From CAZOZZ01 sp965262425 (GTDB lineage: Bacteria > Acidobacteriota > Terriglobia > 20CM-2-55-15): a stretch of 64,000 nt of DNA. The notes under the pieces were generated by a model. It saw nothing but the letters and a program-made list of their open reading frames with translations. It was not told the origin of the DNA and searched no databases. This document shows, in pieces, positions 17,152 through 26,730 of this stretch; positions within the stretch are counted from its first letter, which is position 1; the number at the start of each line of letters is the position of its first letter. The position numbers were made by a program, and so were the translations under genes. Where the stretch lies: the NCBI GenBank assembly GCA_965262425.1, contig OZ253536.1:6138001-6202000 (forward strand), given 5' to 3'.

Positions 17152-17850
17152 TCAACCGCCCGTATGCCTCACAGTTTGCAGCGCGAGGACCCCTTCCTGC
17201 AAGGCCTTCCACAACTTTTGAGTTCTAGGTAACTTGTCGCTCAGCCCAGCAGAATGCTGGTTAACGCACCTAGGCTGAGCCACGGGCCGAGAGCTTGAGG
17301 CCTCCACGGAGTCTATGCCCCGGGCTTTCAACAGGAGGCCGGCGACCATCCCAAAAACTCCCGTGAACACCATCGCGGTGACGATACCCGGCCAGCCCAC
17401 AAAGGATCCGATCATAGCCGCGTATTTCCAGTCGCCACCCCCCACCTCTTTCTTCCGCGCGGCCTCGATCAACGTCGTGACGATCAGAACTCCGCCACCG
17501 AACACCAGTCCAATTAGCGAACCGGCCAGTCCAAAGGGCAGGACGAATGCCGCCAGAATCGGTCCGGCGATCGTTCCCGGAACCGTCACCCAAAGAGGAA
17601 TCTGGTGCGTGCGGAAGTCGAACAGGGCGACCCCGATGAGAACCGTTCCGAAGCTTCCATAGGTGAGTAACAGGAGTGAGGTCTCGCCGAGCTTAAAAGC
17701 CAGAGACAGCATGAAAAGTGCCGACGCGCCGATCGTAAAGTGTTGTTCGAAGCTGAATTGCTGTTTGGAGTAACGGCCGACGATTCGGTAAACGATCCAG
17801 CCGGCGATCGTGCCTGCAGCGCCGAGCAGGATCGGGAACAGGATGTTCAA
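17152..17850 (-). CDS. Prepilin peptidase (A24 family, short form)
   Basis: 232 residues, about seven hydrophobic segments. The two catalytic aspartate motifs are visible: FDFRTHQIPLWVT and GGGDWKYAAMIG (GxGD type). The N-terminal zinc and methyltransferase part of classical PilD is absent, as in short archaeal-like and Cpa-type peptidases. It would cleave the leaders of the ten pilin-like proteins of this locus. The last about 45 residues (from EASSSRPVAQ) are hydrophilic and atypical. The start overlaps the upstream TPR gene stop by 4 bp. Confidence 0.85.
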   Translation of the reverse strand: MNILFPILLGAAGTIAGWIVYRIVGRYSKQQFSFEQHFTIGASALFMLSLAFKLGETSLLLLTYGSFGTVLIGVALFDFRTHQIPLWVTVPGTIAGPILAAFVLPFGLAGSLIGLVFGGGVLIVTTLIEAARKKEVGGGDWKYAAMIGSFVGWPGIVTAMVFTGVFGMVAGLLLKARGIDSVEASSSRPVAQPRCVNQHSAGLSDKLPRTQKLWKALQEGVLALQTVRHTGG

Positions 17851-19118
17851 GGCTCCTTCCGGGATAATTCCTGGATCTTTTTCTCGACCTCGATCACCCG
17901 TTCCGGGTAAAGACTGGAACCAAGCTCGAGGAAAAGTTGAAAATGTTTGATTGCGCTTCCGTTTTCTCCTTGTTCTTCGAATATAAGGGCCAGGTTGTAG
18001 TGCGCCTCTACCAACGAGGGGTCGTTCTGAAGAGCACGCAGGAATCCGAACTTTGCTTCCTCAAATTCTCCGGCGTCTTTGACGAGAATTGCCAGGTTCG
18101 TCATCGCAGCGGTGTTTCGAGGGTTCAGTTCCAAAGCGCGTCGAAACTCTCCGGTAGCTTCCGCGGTTTGTCCCTCTTCCATCAGCGTGATGCCCAGGTT
18201 GTTATGCGCCAGATCGTAGCTTTCGTCGACATAGATCGCGCTACGAAACGAGGCAATGGCTTCTTCGTTGTTGGACATGGCTCTGTGAATCAACCCGATG
18301 TTGTTGTGAACCACCGCGTTTAACGGGTTGGCGTTCAGTATCTGCTGATAGTATCCGAGAGCTCTCGGGTAATCGCCCCGCTGTTGATAAAAGACGCCGA
18401 GCCTGAATGGGTCTGCGGCTGGAGGACCGATCTGAACCGTGTCCGAAGCCGGGGATGGGTCGGTCGTCGGGTTCCCCGTTGCCGGGCTTTCGTGCGGTGC
18501 CTCAATGTCAGCCGTCTCGGCCGGGGGCAGTTGCTCCGACGGGACCGGTGAGTCCTCGTTTGCGGATTCAGCGGCGACGGGGTCCTCAGTGACCGATTCT
18601 TCCGGTTCAGATTCCGGTTCGAGCCCCGGGGGTTGCGACACAGGAACCTGGGCGGGCGACGTCGTTTCGGCTTCGGGCTCCGATTCCCTCGCCTGGCCCG
18701 CTACCTGTTCGGCGCCCGGCGCCTCGGCTGGAGCTTCGGTGGACTCTGCTTCGGTTTCTTCTCCGGACTCCATGCCACTATCGACGGGGACTTCCTCCTG
18801 TTCCGCAAGAGGGTCATCTCCTGTAACAGGATCGTCGAATACGAGTTCCTCAGGCAGTTCACCCGCGGTATCGAGCAGAGCCACTTGTTGTTGCATGGGA
18901 GACGATGCGGTCCGACTGACCCAGTACACAATGCCGGCGGCGATGATCGACCCCAGGACCACGACAGGCAAGACGTAAGTCACCAGGATCTTCCTGGTCT
19001 TGTTCTGAGGCGCCTGTTCGGTGAATCCGAAGCTCTTCAGGTAAGCCGGTGCCTTTGGGGGCACCGAACCCCCAGCCAGACTCTTGGCTTTTCGCAGTGC
19101 GTCGAGAATCAAAGACAT
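17847..19118 (-). CDS. MshN/GspB-like membrane protein with TPR repeats
   Basis: 423 residues. The N-terminus MSLILDALRKAKSLAGG matches the start typical of GspB/ExeB and MshN proteins. One membrane helix follows (ILVTYVLPVVVLGSIIAAGI), then a long acidic Pro/Glu-rich linker (about 90-230), then about five TPR units (PRALGYYQQILNANPLNAVV, AHNNLGITLMEEGQTAEATG, EAHYNLALIFEEQGENGSAI). In MSHA-type loci mshN follows mshM, as here. It likely spans the periplasm and couples the inner-membrane ATPase to the secretin. Confidence 0.82.
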   Translation of the reverse strand: MSLILDALRKAKSLAGGSVPPKAPAYLKSFGFTEQAPQNKTRKILVTYVLPVVVLGSIIAAGIVYWVSRTASSPMQQQVALLDTAGELPEELVFDDPVTGDDPLAEQEEVPVDSGMESGEETEAESTEAPAEAPGAEQVAGQARESEPEAETTSPAQVPVSQPPGLEPESEPEESVTEDPVAAESANEDSPVPSEQLPPAETADIEAPHESPATGNPTTDPSPASDTVQIGPPAADPFRLGVFYQQRGDYPRALGYYQQILNANPLNAVVHNNIGLIHRAMSNNEEAIASFRSAIYVDESYDLAHNNLGITLMEEGQTAEATGEFRRALELNPRNTAAMTNLAILVKDAGEFEEAKFGFLRALQNDPSLVEAHYNLALIFEEQGENGSAIKHFQLFLELGSSLYPERVIEVEKKIQELSRKEP

Positions 19119-19155
19119 CGGTTAAGCTTCATCGTTGAACGTTTGTGTCGACGGA

Positions 19156-19250
19156 AAGTCCGAGGTCCGAAGTCCGAGGTCCGAGGTCGGGGATTGGAAG
19201 TCCGGAATCCTGATGACTTCGGACCTCGGACTTCGGACTTCTTTGGACTT
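19156..19250. repeat. Imperfect inverted repeat of the GTCCGAGGTCCGAAG family
   Basis: Left arm: alternating GTCCGAGG and GTCCGAAG units (about 19157-19190). Right arm: the reverse complement units at about 19216-19245. Together they can form a long hairpin between the mshM-like and mshN-like genes. Single-arm relatives occur at about 10734-10765 and 41859-41875. Confidence 0.6.
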
Positions 19251-19264
19251 CTTCCTACTCCCCC

Positions 19265-20233
19265 TCAACTCCCACCAAACCCGTTTATCAGTGCAACGAA
19301 CACAATCGCCAGTAAAATCGACAACCCAACTACAAGCGCTGCTGTCTTTGCGTCAACGGCGGCACGGATCTGTCCCCACAAACCGGTCGAAGCCGGCCTG
19401 TGTATCTTCAACTGCAGGTTGTCGATGGCCTGTCTGGTGACGCTCGAGTCCAGAGTTGTCGCGCCCAGCGCCATTCCCGCGAGCAAGGATCGGTCGGCGA
19501 TCAGGCTTACCAATCGTGGAACCCCACCCGAATAATCGTAAATGTTCTTTGTTCCATCCGGTGCAAAGGAGACGCCTGACGGGCTCCCGCCGGCCACGGC
19601 AAGGCGGTGCCGCAAATAGTCACCGACCTCCACCTCGGAAAGCGGCGACAGCTCGCACTTTATCGAGACACGTTGAAACAGTTGACGCAAAGACGGCTGC
19701 GACAACACGTCGATCAGGTTGAGCTGACCCACCAGGACGATCTGAAGCAGCTTCTCCTTGTTCGTTTCCAGGTTCGAGAGGATTCGGATCTGCTCGAGCG
19801 TAGCCGTTGGTATGTTCTGGGCCTCGTCGATCAGCACAACGGCCCGTCCGTGCGATTCGAGTGTTCCAATCAGGAAGTTGTTCAGAGCATTAATGAGGTC
19901 CTGCTTACTCAAGCTGGCTCGATCGCCCTTCCTTCCGGGGAGCCGGACGTCGAAATCTTCCAGAATCGCCTTGATGAGATCGGTTTCGGAAAGAAACGGG
20001 TTCAGGAGCAGCGCCGTCGAGACTCCCTTCTCGATCGTCTCGAGTACGGTCCGGCACAGCGTTGTCTTCCCCGTGCCGATGTCGCCGTAGACGACCATGA
20101 AGCCTTCGCGGCGCTGGATCCCGTATTGCAGGAGTTCGAAAGCTCGCGCGTGCGCTTCACTGCGATAGAAATATTTCGGGTCGGGCGTCAAGCTGAACGG
20201 AGGTTCGACCAGACCGTAATGTTCTTCGTACAT
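19265..20233 (-). CDS. mshM: ExeA/MshM-type AAA ATPase
   Basis: 322 residues starting MYEEHYGLVEPPFSLTPDPK, the hallmark N-terminus of the ExeA/MshM family. Walker A is YGDIGTGKTTLCR, Walker B is AVVLIDEAQNI, and QIRILSNLETNKEKLLQIVL is the conserved sensor region. A hydrophobic C-terminal helix (AALVVGLSILLAIVFVALIN) anchors it to the inner membrane. It ends shortly after this helix and lacks the peptidoglycan-binding domain of ExeA, so the MshM form fits better. It probably assists secretin assembly through the cell wall together with the GspB/MshN-like partner. Confidence 0.88.
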   Translation of the reverse strand: MYEEHYGLVEPPFSLTPDPKYFYRSEAHARAFELLQYGIQRREGFMVVYGDIGTGKTTLCRTVLETIEKGVSTALLLNPFLSETDLIKAILEDFDVRLPGRKGDRASLSKQDLINALNNFLIGTLESHGRAVVLIDEAQNIPTATLEQIRILSNLETNKEKLLQIVLVGQLNLIDVLSQPSLRQLFQRVSIKCELSPLSEVEVGDYLRHRLAVAGGSPSGVSFAPDGTKNIYDYSGGVPRLVSLIADRSLLAGMALGATTLDSSVTRQAIDNLQLKIHRPASTGLWGQIRAAVDAKTAALVVGLSILLAIVFVALINGFGGS

Positions 20234-20287
20234 GAACGTTCTCGGCGCCTGACGGCGGCGTTTGACCCGCTATGGACCTCGGGGAAG

Positions 20288-21811
20288 CTACTGGTTCTTC
20301 GAGTTCTTCAACTTTTCCTGCGCCTCGATCCTTTGCCGTGCGTAATCGGCCGCAGATCGCACCGTCAATATCCTCGGCGTCAGCAGGATGACCAGGTCGG
20401 TCTTCCGGTTTTCCCGGCTCACTTTCCTGAACAGGTTCCCTATCAGAGGGAGGCTTCCCAGGACAGGCACTCTCGTCTCCGCTTCGAGCGTGCGATCGGA
20501 AATCAAACCACTGATCACGATCGTTTCGCCCTCGGCCACCCGGACGACCGTGTCGGACTCGCGAACATCGACGATTGGTACGGAACTGCCGTCCGGTGAG
20601 GTTGCCTGGCCCGTCCGTTCGGTAATCGTCGGATGGATGTTCATCGTGATGATGCCGTCGCCGCTGATCTGCGGCGTGACGTCCAGGACGACTCCCACGT
20701 TGATCGTGTTCGGCGTGGTCGCCGTCTGGATGATGGTCCCGGTGCGCGGGTCCACCTGCGTCGTTGTCGTGAAGAACACGTCCTGTGTTCCAACCCGCAT
20801 GATCGCCGGCTGGTTGTTCAACGTGGCAACAGTAGGACTCGACAGCACGTTGACTGTTCCCCTCTGGTTCAGGGCTTGTATCAGTGCACTGTAGTTGCCG
20901 TCGGTGGCCTGCATCGTAAAACCGCTTCGGGCGGCGCCGAAGGCTTGGGTGAGGGTTAAGTTGCCGACGATGGCGGACCAGTCGATTCCGGCCTGAAAGT
21001 CATCGTTGAGTTTGACTTCGATGATCCTGGCCTCGATCACGACCTGCCTGTTGACGGCGTTCTGGACCATTTCCAGGTATGTCGCGATCGTGTCGAGGTT
21101 CCGCCGAAAATCCGTAGCAAAGATCAAGCCGGCCATCTGATTGTAGATGACTGTCCCGTCGTCGGACTTCAGCTCTTGCAGCCCTTCCTCAATGTCTTCC
21201 AGCAGATTCGTCTCCTCGGTTCCCGATATCGACGTCGAGGATCCACCGCCGCCGCCAGCACCACCACCGGCGGTTTGTCCGCCCGTAGCGTTCCCCCCCC
21301 CCCCACCCCCACCGGTTGACGCGCTCGTCGACAGGGAGCGAGAGAGGGTACGTTGGGTTGTAACGTAGTCAAACTCGAAGGTCCGGCTTTCCATCTGGGG
21401 ACGCGTCACACGGAGCAGGTCTCCGTCGAGTTGATATTCCAGCTCCAGCGGAAACAGAATCACTTCGAGTGCCTCCTCGAGCGTTACATCGATGAGGTTG
21501 AGACTCACTGTTTCCGCGATGTCTCTGTCCATGACGACATTCAATCCGAAGTTAGCCCCCACTACACTGAGCAGCAACCGCAAATCCCCGTCCACCACCT
21601 CAACGTCAAATGATCCGGTCCCGACCTGGGGCTCCACTTCGAGTTGTACCGCCGGCAGTTGCTGCACCGGGGCGGCGGGAGGCGGTCCGGCCTGGCTTGT
21701 CGCGCCCGCGCTGCCGCCGTCCGTTGTCGCGATCTGAGAGACGCTCAGTTGTTGTGGAAGGCGGGGTTGTTGCGCGAACATCAACGCCAAAGCCACAGCT
21801 ATCACTTTCAT
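20288..21811 (-). CDS. mshL: Secretin (MshL/PilQ/GspD superfamily)
   Basis: 507 residues. A signal-like hydrophobic start (MKVIAVALALMFAQ) is followed by a short STN-like domain (VVDGDLRLLLSVVGANFGLN, then VTLEEALEVILFPLELEYQL), a Gly-rich loop (about 170-200) encoded over a 12-nt C run on the plus strand, an N-type domain (DTIATYLEMVQNAVNRQVVI) and the secretin beta-domain (NVLSSPTVATLNNQPAIMRV, ending TDLVILLTPRIL). It forms the outer-membrane gate for the fibre. Start overlaps the upstream stop by 4 bp. The size and single N-domain resemble MshL more than full PilQ or GspD. Confidence 0.9.
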   Translation of the reverse strand: MKVIAVALALMFAQQPRLPQQLSVSQIATTDGGSAGATSQAGPPPAAPVQQLPAVQLEVEPQVGTGSFDVEVVDGDLRLLLSVVGANFGLNVVMDRDIAETVSLNLIDVTLEEALEVILFPLELEYQLDGDLLRVTRPQMESRTFEFDYVTTQRTLSRSLSTSASTGGGGGGGNATGGQTAGGGAGGGGGSSTSISGTEETNLLEDIEEGLQELKSDDGTVIYNQMAGLIFATDFRRNLDTIATYLEMVQNAVNRQVVIEARIIEVKLNDDFQAGIDWSAIVGNLTLTQAFGAARSGFTMQATDGNYSALIQALNQRGTVNVLSSPTVATLNNQPAIMRVGTQDVFFTTTTQVDPRTGTIIQTATTPNTINVGVVLDVTPQISGDGIITMNIHPTITERTGQATSPDGSSVPIVDVRESDTVVRVAEGETIVISGLISDRTLEAETRVPVLGSLPLIGNLFRKVSRENRKTDLVILLTPRILTVRSAADYARQRIEAQEKLKNSKNQ

Positions 21812-22419
21812 TCGTTGCTCCTTCGGGATCCACCCGGTGCGATGAGGCCAGGACGATCGATCCTCACCTCTCGAGTTTGCCCATTCAGTTCCAGGATGAC
21901 CCCGTTGTCGTTGATCTGCTTTACGGTTTCCGCGCCCAGCCGGTCGCCGGGACGGACCAATCGGGAACCGATAACTGCCCAGTTTCCATTTTCACCGGAC
22001 ACGATCACGGTAACCTTGTAATCGGGAAGAGTATCCGCCTGCGCCGGCGGCGGGGTCAAAACGGGTGTCGGTATGTCTACAATGTCGAAGACGATGGGTT
22101 CTGGAGCCAGGGCCGCAATTTCGCCAAGAGTCAAAAAGGGGTTTCGCCCCCATTCTCCCGTTTGCATCAGGACAGCCAGGGCGGCCGGTTCTTCCGTTGC
22201 TTCCAGTGCCGGTCCCGGCGTCGGTTGAACCGCGCCCATGGGCTCGGGCGCTGCCGGTATTGCCGGTGGAACTGACGTTGCAGGTTCGACTTCAGACAAG
22301 GCGGCCGCAGAACGGACCGGCGGTGCCGGTCGCGACCGCCGCACCTGAACGTAGATCACGCCCGTGACCACAATCGCGCCGACGAAGATCACCAGCAATT
22401 GTTGAACCTTCTCGCTCAA
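21808..22419 (-). CDS. PilP/MshK-like pilus assembly protein
   Basis: 203 residues: one N-terminal membrane helix (VQQLLVIFVGAIVVTGVIYV), a Pro/Ala-rich linker, and a small C-terminal beta-domain (YKVTVIVSGENGNWAVIGSR, LVRPGDRLGAETVKQIND) like the homology-region domain of PilP/GspC. Position between the PilO-like gene and the secretin matches mshK in MSHA operons. It probably links the inner-membrane complex to the secretin. Overlaps both neighbours by 4 bp. Identification is by fold features and position rather than strong motifs. Confidence 0.68.
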   Translation of the reverse strand: MSEKVQQLLVIFVGAIVVTGVIYVQVRRSRPAPPVRSAAALSEVEPATSVPPAIPAAPEPMGAVQPTPGPALEATEEPAALAVLMQTGEWGRNPFLTLGEIAALAPEPIVFDIVDIPTPVLTPPPAQADTLPDYKVTVIVSGENGNWAVIGSRLVRPGDRLGAETVKQINDNGVILELNGQTREVRIDRPGLIAPGGSRRSNE

Positions 22420-22997
22420 TCGGCTGCCTCGCTCTTGTAGACTCGGAACGTCATCGTTACGTCCACCGCCGGCTGGTTCCGACGCAACTGAATGGAAACG
22501 AATTCCGCAAGGCGCGGTAGTCGCCCGAGGGCCTGGATGAACTGCGCGACGTTTCTGTAGCCGCCGCTGAACTGCAGTGTTATCACCTCGTAGCGACGAA
22601 TACCCACCGCCTGCATCAGCGAATCGTTCTCGGAAAGCTCGCCCTCGCCGACGATGTACTCCTCGGAGCTCAGGTTGAATCGTTCCAGCTGATTGAGTGT
22701 GAACTGTCTCGAGATTTCACCGAAAAAGTTCGCCAGCTCGGCGTCTGCCAGAAGGCGGGTCGCCGTCAGGTTCTGCTGCGTAGTCCATTCCCTTCGCTCA
22801 TCGTCGCTCGGGAGCACGATGCTCTGCGCCTCGATCTCCTTCTGGGACAGCTCGGCTTGACGCTCGGCGAGCTCGGCACGGAGCACGCCCAGATGCCAGG
22901 CCATTCCGGCCGCCGTTGCCACTGCCAGCAGAAGAAGAGTGCCGTACGCCACGACCTGCTTGTCGATCCCTCTCAGAGTTTTTATTTCAGCAGGCAT
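22416..22997 (-). CDS. PilO/MshJ-like pilus assembly protein
   Basis: 193 residues. One membrane helix (QVVAYGTLLLLAVATAAGMA), then a coiled coil (AELAERQAELSQKEIEAQSI) and a ferredoxin-like domain (YEVITLQFSGGYRNVAQFIQ) with the phrase FIQALGRLPRLAEFVSIQL typical of PilO/GspM families. It overlaps the 3' end of the PilM-PilN gene by 16 bp. It is expected to dimerise with the PilN part in the inner membrane. Confidence 0.78.
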   Translation of the reverse strand: MPAEIKTLRGIDKQVVAYGTLLLLAVATAAGMAWHLGVLRAELAERQAELSQKEIEAQSIVLPSDDERREWTTQQNLTATRLLADAELANFFGEISRQFTLNQLERFNLSSEEYIVGEGELSENDSLMQAVGIRRYEVITLQFSGGYRNVAQFIQALGRLPRLAEFVSIQLRRNQPAVDVTMTFRVYKSEAAD

Positions 22998-24488
22998 CGG
23001 ACCTCGAAATCCAGACGGCTCAATATCGCCGGGGCTGTAGTCGTGTCGGGTTCTGAGGGTTGCGCGTCCTCGAAAGTGACCCTGGGGGGGACGGGCATTT
23101 CCACGGTCGAAAAGTAATCCAGCCCTCGAAGCTCCTCGAAGAATCGAGCGAAGTCAGCGCTAGGCTGAGCTCCCCGCAAGTACCCCTTGACGACCATGGA
23201 GCTCGTGTCGCCCCCCCCCGATCTCGATGGTTTCGAATACGGCCGTATCGGGAACCAGGAGGCTGAGCGCGCGAAACGCCTCTTCCCATGCTTTGCCCGC
23301 GGCCATGCGATTCATGAAGGAAGCACGCGTATCGGCGAGGTTCCGTGCCGCCGCTGCCGCTATCCCTTCTTGGATGGCCGGGTCCAATTCGGCGACCTTC
23401 TGCTCCAGGTCCAACTGATCCGCCCGCAGCTGGCGACTACCCATAAAGTAACGGACTCCGGACAGGAGCATCACTGCCAAAGCGACCATGGCGGCGATCT
23501 TGATCAGTTTCTGATAGACCGGTGGTCCTTCCTTGGCGCCTGCCTTTCCGGGGATCAGGTTGATGCCCGTGTCCAGCGTCTTGTGCCAAGCCACACCAAA
23601 GGCTGCCGACAGCGCGGGAACATGAAAGCGGAATTCGTCCCAGTCCCCTTTGAAGGAAGACGGGTCCAGGTTGTCGTCGAATCGCAGAACGTTGCCGTCG
23701 ATGCCCAGGTCCTCTTTTGCCTGCGATACCAGCGCCCCGATCATCTCTCCTTCGCCGGAAAACAAAACCTCGTCGATCTGGCCCTGCGGGAAATTCTGGC
23801 GAAAATACAAAGTCGAACGTTTTATCTCCGTCATCAAACGTTCGCGTTGCTGTTCCGGATCGACTTCGCCGTAGCTGATCGGGATGTCACGACAGAGCAG
23901 CAGCGTGCCTTCCTGGATAAACACCACGTGGACGCTGCTCGTGCTGAAATGGACGATGCTCTTGACGACGTCCTTTTTCCAGAAGCCGATATGCTTGACG
24001 AGGTTCAGCAGGGCATCGCCCACCGTCGTTACCTTTTGGAGTTTCAACCGCGTCCGACCGAAGAACTCCTGAGCGTCGGATACGATGTCCCTTGCGGACG
24101 TGACGAGCTGGATCCGTCGCTTCTTGATGCCCAACTCTTCTTTTGCTTTCAGGAGTTCGAAGTCCCAGTAAGTTTCCGTTACGCCGTCCGGCGCGGACTT
24201 CTTGGCCTCCCGTTGCATCACAAACCGAAGTTCACGTCCCGAAAGAGGTGGCAATGTAAGGAGACGGTGTTCGACCTGGACTGCGTTGGTTGCGACGACG
24301 ACATCCTTGGCCCCGAACCCACGGACCTGAAGAGTATGGTTGAACTGATCCAACCTGCGCTCCGGGTCGATCGCCCGGTTGTCGACGATGGCAAAGTTGA
24401 AGACCTTCAGACGCCGGCCGTACCCAACCTCTACAAGCTTGATGCTTTCCGGCGAGAATTCAACTCCTAGAACGCGACCTGCTGCCAT
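22982..24488 (-). pseudogene. PilM-PilN (MshI-type) fusion with a G-run frameshift
   Basis: The PilM-like actin-fold part (24488 to about 23550) starts MAAGRVLGVEFSPESIKLVE and includes SIVHFSTSSVHVVFIQEGTL and a late AAFGVAWHKTLDTGINLIPG. The PilN-like part has a membrane helix (LIKIAAMVALAVMLLSGVRY) and periplasmic segment. At plus-strand 23211-23219 a run of nine C shifts the frame: eight would give GGDTSSMVVKGYLRGAQ and continue to a stop at 22982, whereas nine gives a short false tail ending at 23160. The 71 codons after the shift match the expected PilN end (FARFFEELRGLDYFSTVEMP). It may be a true frameshift, slippage, or a sequencing error. Confidence 0.82.
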
Positions 24489-24491
24489 GGC

Positions 24492-25694
24492 TTACTCCGA
24501 AAAGCCCTGCATCATCTGATACAGAGGCAGATAAATAGCAAGAGCTACCGTCAGAACGACGACACCTAGGAACACATACAGGAGCGGTTCCAGCGCCGTG
24601 AATACATGCTTGATCGTGGCCGGTATCTGTTTGTCGTAGTACACGCACACTCTCGCCAGCGACTGATCGAGCTGTCCGCTGGTCTCGCCGACTCTGAATA
24701 CGCGGACGACCATGGGCGGAAACCGTTTGGTTGCCGCCAGGGAGTTTGCAATCGATTCGCCGGCTCGGATTTCGTTCCTTGCCGCGGCCGTGGCCTCCCC
24801 CAGCACCCGGTTGCCGACGACGGTCTGCAGAATCTTCAGCGTCTGTGAAATATCGACCCCGGCCGTGAAGAGGATCTGGAAGAAATGACAGAACCGTGAC
24901 AACGCGATGTCGCGGGCCAGCGCGCCGAATAGGGGGACCCTCAGCGTCCAGCCGTCGAACTTCCGGCGGCCGCTTTCGGTCCGAATCCAGAAAAAGAAAC
25001 CAGTGCTAGATGTGACAGTCATTAGTATGAGGAGCCACCAGTAAGCCATGAGGAACTTGCTCAAGCCGAAGAGGATTTGTGTCGGCAAGGGCATCGCGCC
25101 GCGTGACTGTTGGAGGACGCCCTGGAATGCCGGAAACACGACCGTCGCCAGCAGGATGACCAGTCCGGTTACAATGGCGATCACCATTATCGGGTAGATC
25201 AAGGCCTGACCGATATCGCGTCTCAAATCCCCCTTCCAGTCCAGAAAATCCGCCAAATCCGAAAGGACCCGGTCCAGGTTTCCAGAATCTTCACCTGCCT
25301 GAACGATACTGACATAGACGTCGTCGAACACCTTCGGATGGCGTCCGAATGCCGCCGACAGGCTCGAGCCGGCCTCGACGCTGGCGAGCAGATCTTCGAT
25401 CATGGTCCGCATCTTGGACTTATCGTCCCCGTCGGCCAGGTCTCGCAGTGTCGGAGTCAGCGAAATGCCGACCGCGAGCATGGTGGCCATGTCCGAGGTG
25501 AAATTGAGGACGTCGCGGGTCCTGATCCGTTCGAACAGGCGACCCTGGTCTTCCTTCCTCTTGGCCGGGGCCGCGTCGATCAGAAAGAGGTTTTGTTCGT
25601 CGAGCAGGTCTGTTAGCACGTCTTCGTCATCGGCGTCCAGCACACCGGTTACCGTCTTCCCGCCTTCGTCCTTGGCCTTGTATTCGAATTCCAT
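24492..25694 (-). CDS. Inner-membrane platform protein (GspF/PilC/MshG family)
   Basis: 400 residues starting MEFEYKAKDEGGKTVTGVLD, typical of the family. Two GspF domains are present (about 65-190 and 270-390), each followed by membrane helices (LIYPIMVIAIVTGLVILLAT; VFTALEPLLYVFLGVVVLTV). Motifs include SLSAAFGRHPKVFDDVYVSI and RVFRVGETSGQLDQSLARV. It anchors the assembly ATPase at the membrane. The gene ends 3 bases before the PilM-PilN start. Confidence 0.92.
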   Translation of the reverse strand: MEFEYKAKDEGGKTVTGVLDADDEDVLTDLLDEQNLFLIDAAPAKRKEDQGRLFERIRTRDVLNFTSDMATMLAVGISLTPTLRDLADGDDKSKMRTMIEDLLASVEAGSSLSAAFGRHPKVFDDVYVSIVQAGEDSGNLDRVLSDLADFLDWKGDLRRDIGQALIYPIMVIAIVTGLVILLATVVFPAFQGVLQQSRGAMPLPTQILFGLSKFLMAYWWLLILMTVTSSTGFFFWIRTESGRRKFDGWTLRVPLFGALARDIALSRFCHFFQILFTAGVDISQTLKILQTVVGNRVLGEATAAARNEIRAGESIANSLAATKRFPPMVVRVFRVGETSGQLDQSLARVCVYYDKQIPATIKHVFTALEPLLYVFLGVVVLTVALAIYLPLYQMMQGFSE

Positions 25695-26730
25695 CGTCGT
25701 TCTATTAACCAGTTCTGGTAACTAAGTGAGCTCGGAGCCTTACACGGCGCGAGAGACTTCATCGAGCGTGGTCAGTCCTTCCGCGGCTCGCTGGAGGCCG
25801 TCCTCGAACATCGTCGTCATGCCTGCCTCGCCGGCAAGCTGCCGTATCTCGCTCGCCGTGGCCTGGTCCATGATCGCTTTTCGTATCGCCTCGTTCATCA
25901 ACAACACTTCGGAAATTGCGACCCTGCCGCGATACCCGGTGTTGTCGCAGTTGTTGCAACCTGCGCCTTTGAAGAAGTCGCCTTCGGGAATCGTCATGCG
26001 TCTCGCCAGTCGCGGGTCGGGCGCTGACGGCTCGCGGCAAAACTCGCAGATTCGCCGGACGAGACGTTGTGCGACGATTCCGACTACGGAAGAAGCCACC
26101 AGGTATGGCTCGACTCCCATGTTGAGCAACCGCGGTACCGTCGACGCGGCATCGTTCGTGTGGAGCGTGCTGAAAACCAGGAGCCCGGTCAATGCGGCCC
26201 GGATCGCCGTGTCGACCGTTTCGTGGTCCCGCATTTCGCCCACAAGGACCGTATCCGGATCCTGTCTCAATATGGCTCGAAGTCCCGTCGCGTAAGTCAG
26301 ACCGGCACGAATGTTGATCTGGGACTGCCGAATCAAGGGCAGTTCGTATTCGACAGGGTCTTCCAGCGTGATGATTTTGCGTTCGGGAGTGCTGATCCGG
26401 AGAAGCGCCGCATATAGAGTCGTCGTCTTTCCCGAACCGGTCGGGCCGGTAACCAGAACGATTCCATTTGGATGTTCGATAGCTTCGACCAGCCGGTTCA
26501 AATTCCCCTCGGAAAACCCCAGGGTTTCCAGTCCGATGGTGAGTTGTTCCTTGTTGAGGACGCGCAGTACGACGTTTTCGCCAAACAGAGTTGGAAAGGT
26601 CGCAATGCGGAGGTCGATCGGCTTGCCGTAGATCTCGACGGTGGCCTTTCCGTCCTGTGGCAAACGGGACTCGGAGATGTTGAGGTTGCCCATGATCTTG
26701 ATCCGGGAATTGACCGCTCTCTCGAGTTTC

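Noticed and set aside
21291..21312. C-run in the secretin gene as a further frameshift
   Set aside because: The run is 12 nt and the reading frame is continuous through a plausible Gly-rich loop.
23187..24470. A 427-codon plus-strand open frame antisense to the PilM-PilN gene
   Set aside because: Antisense to a recognised pilus gene, with composition expected from its complement.
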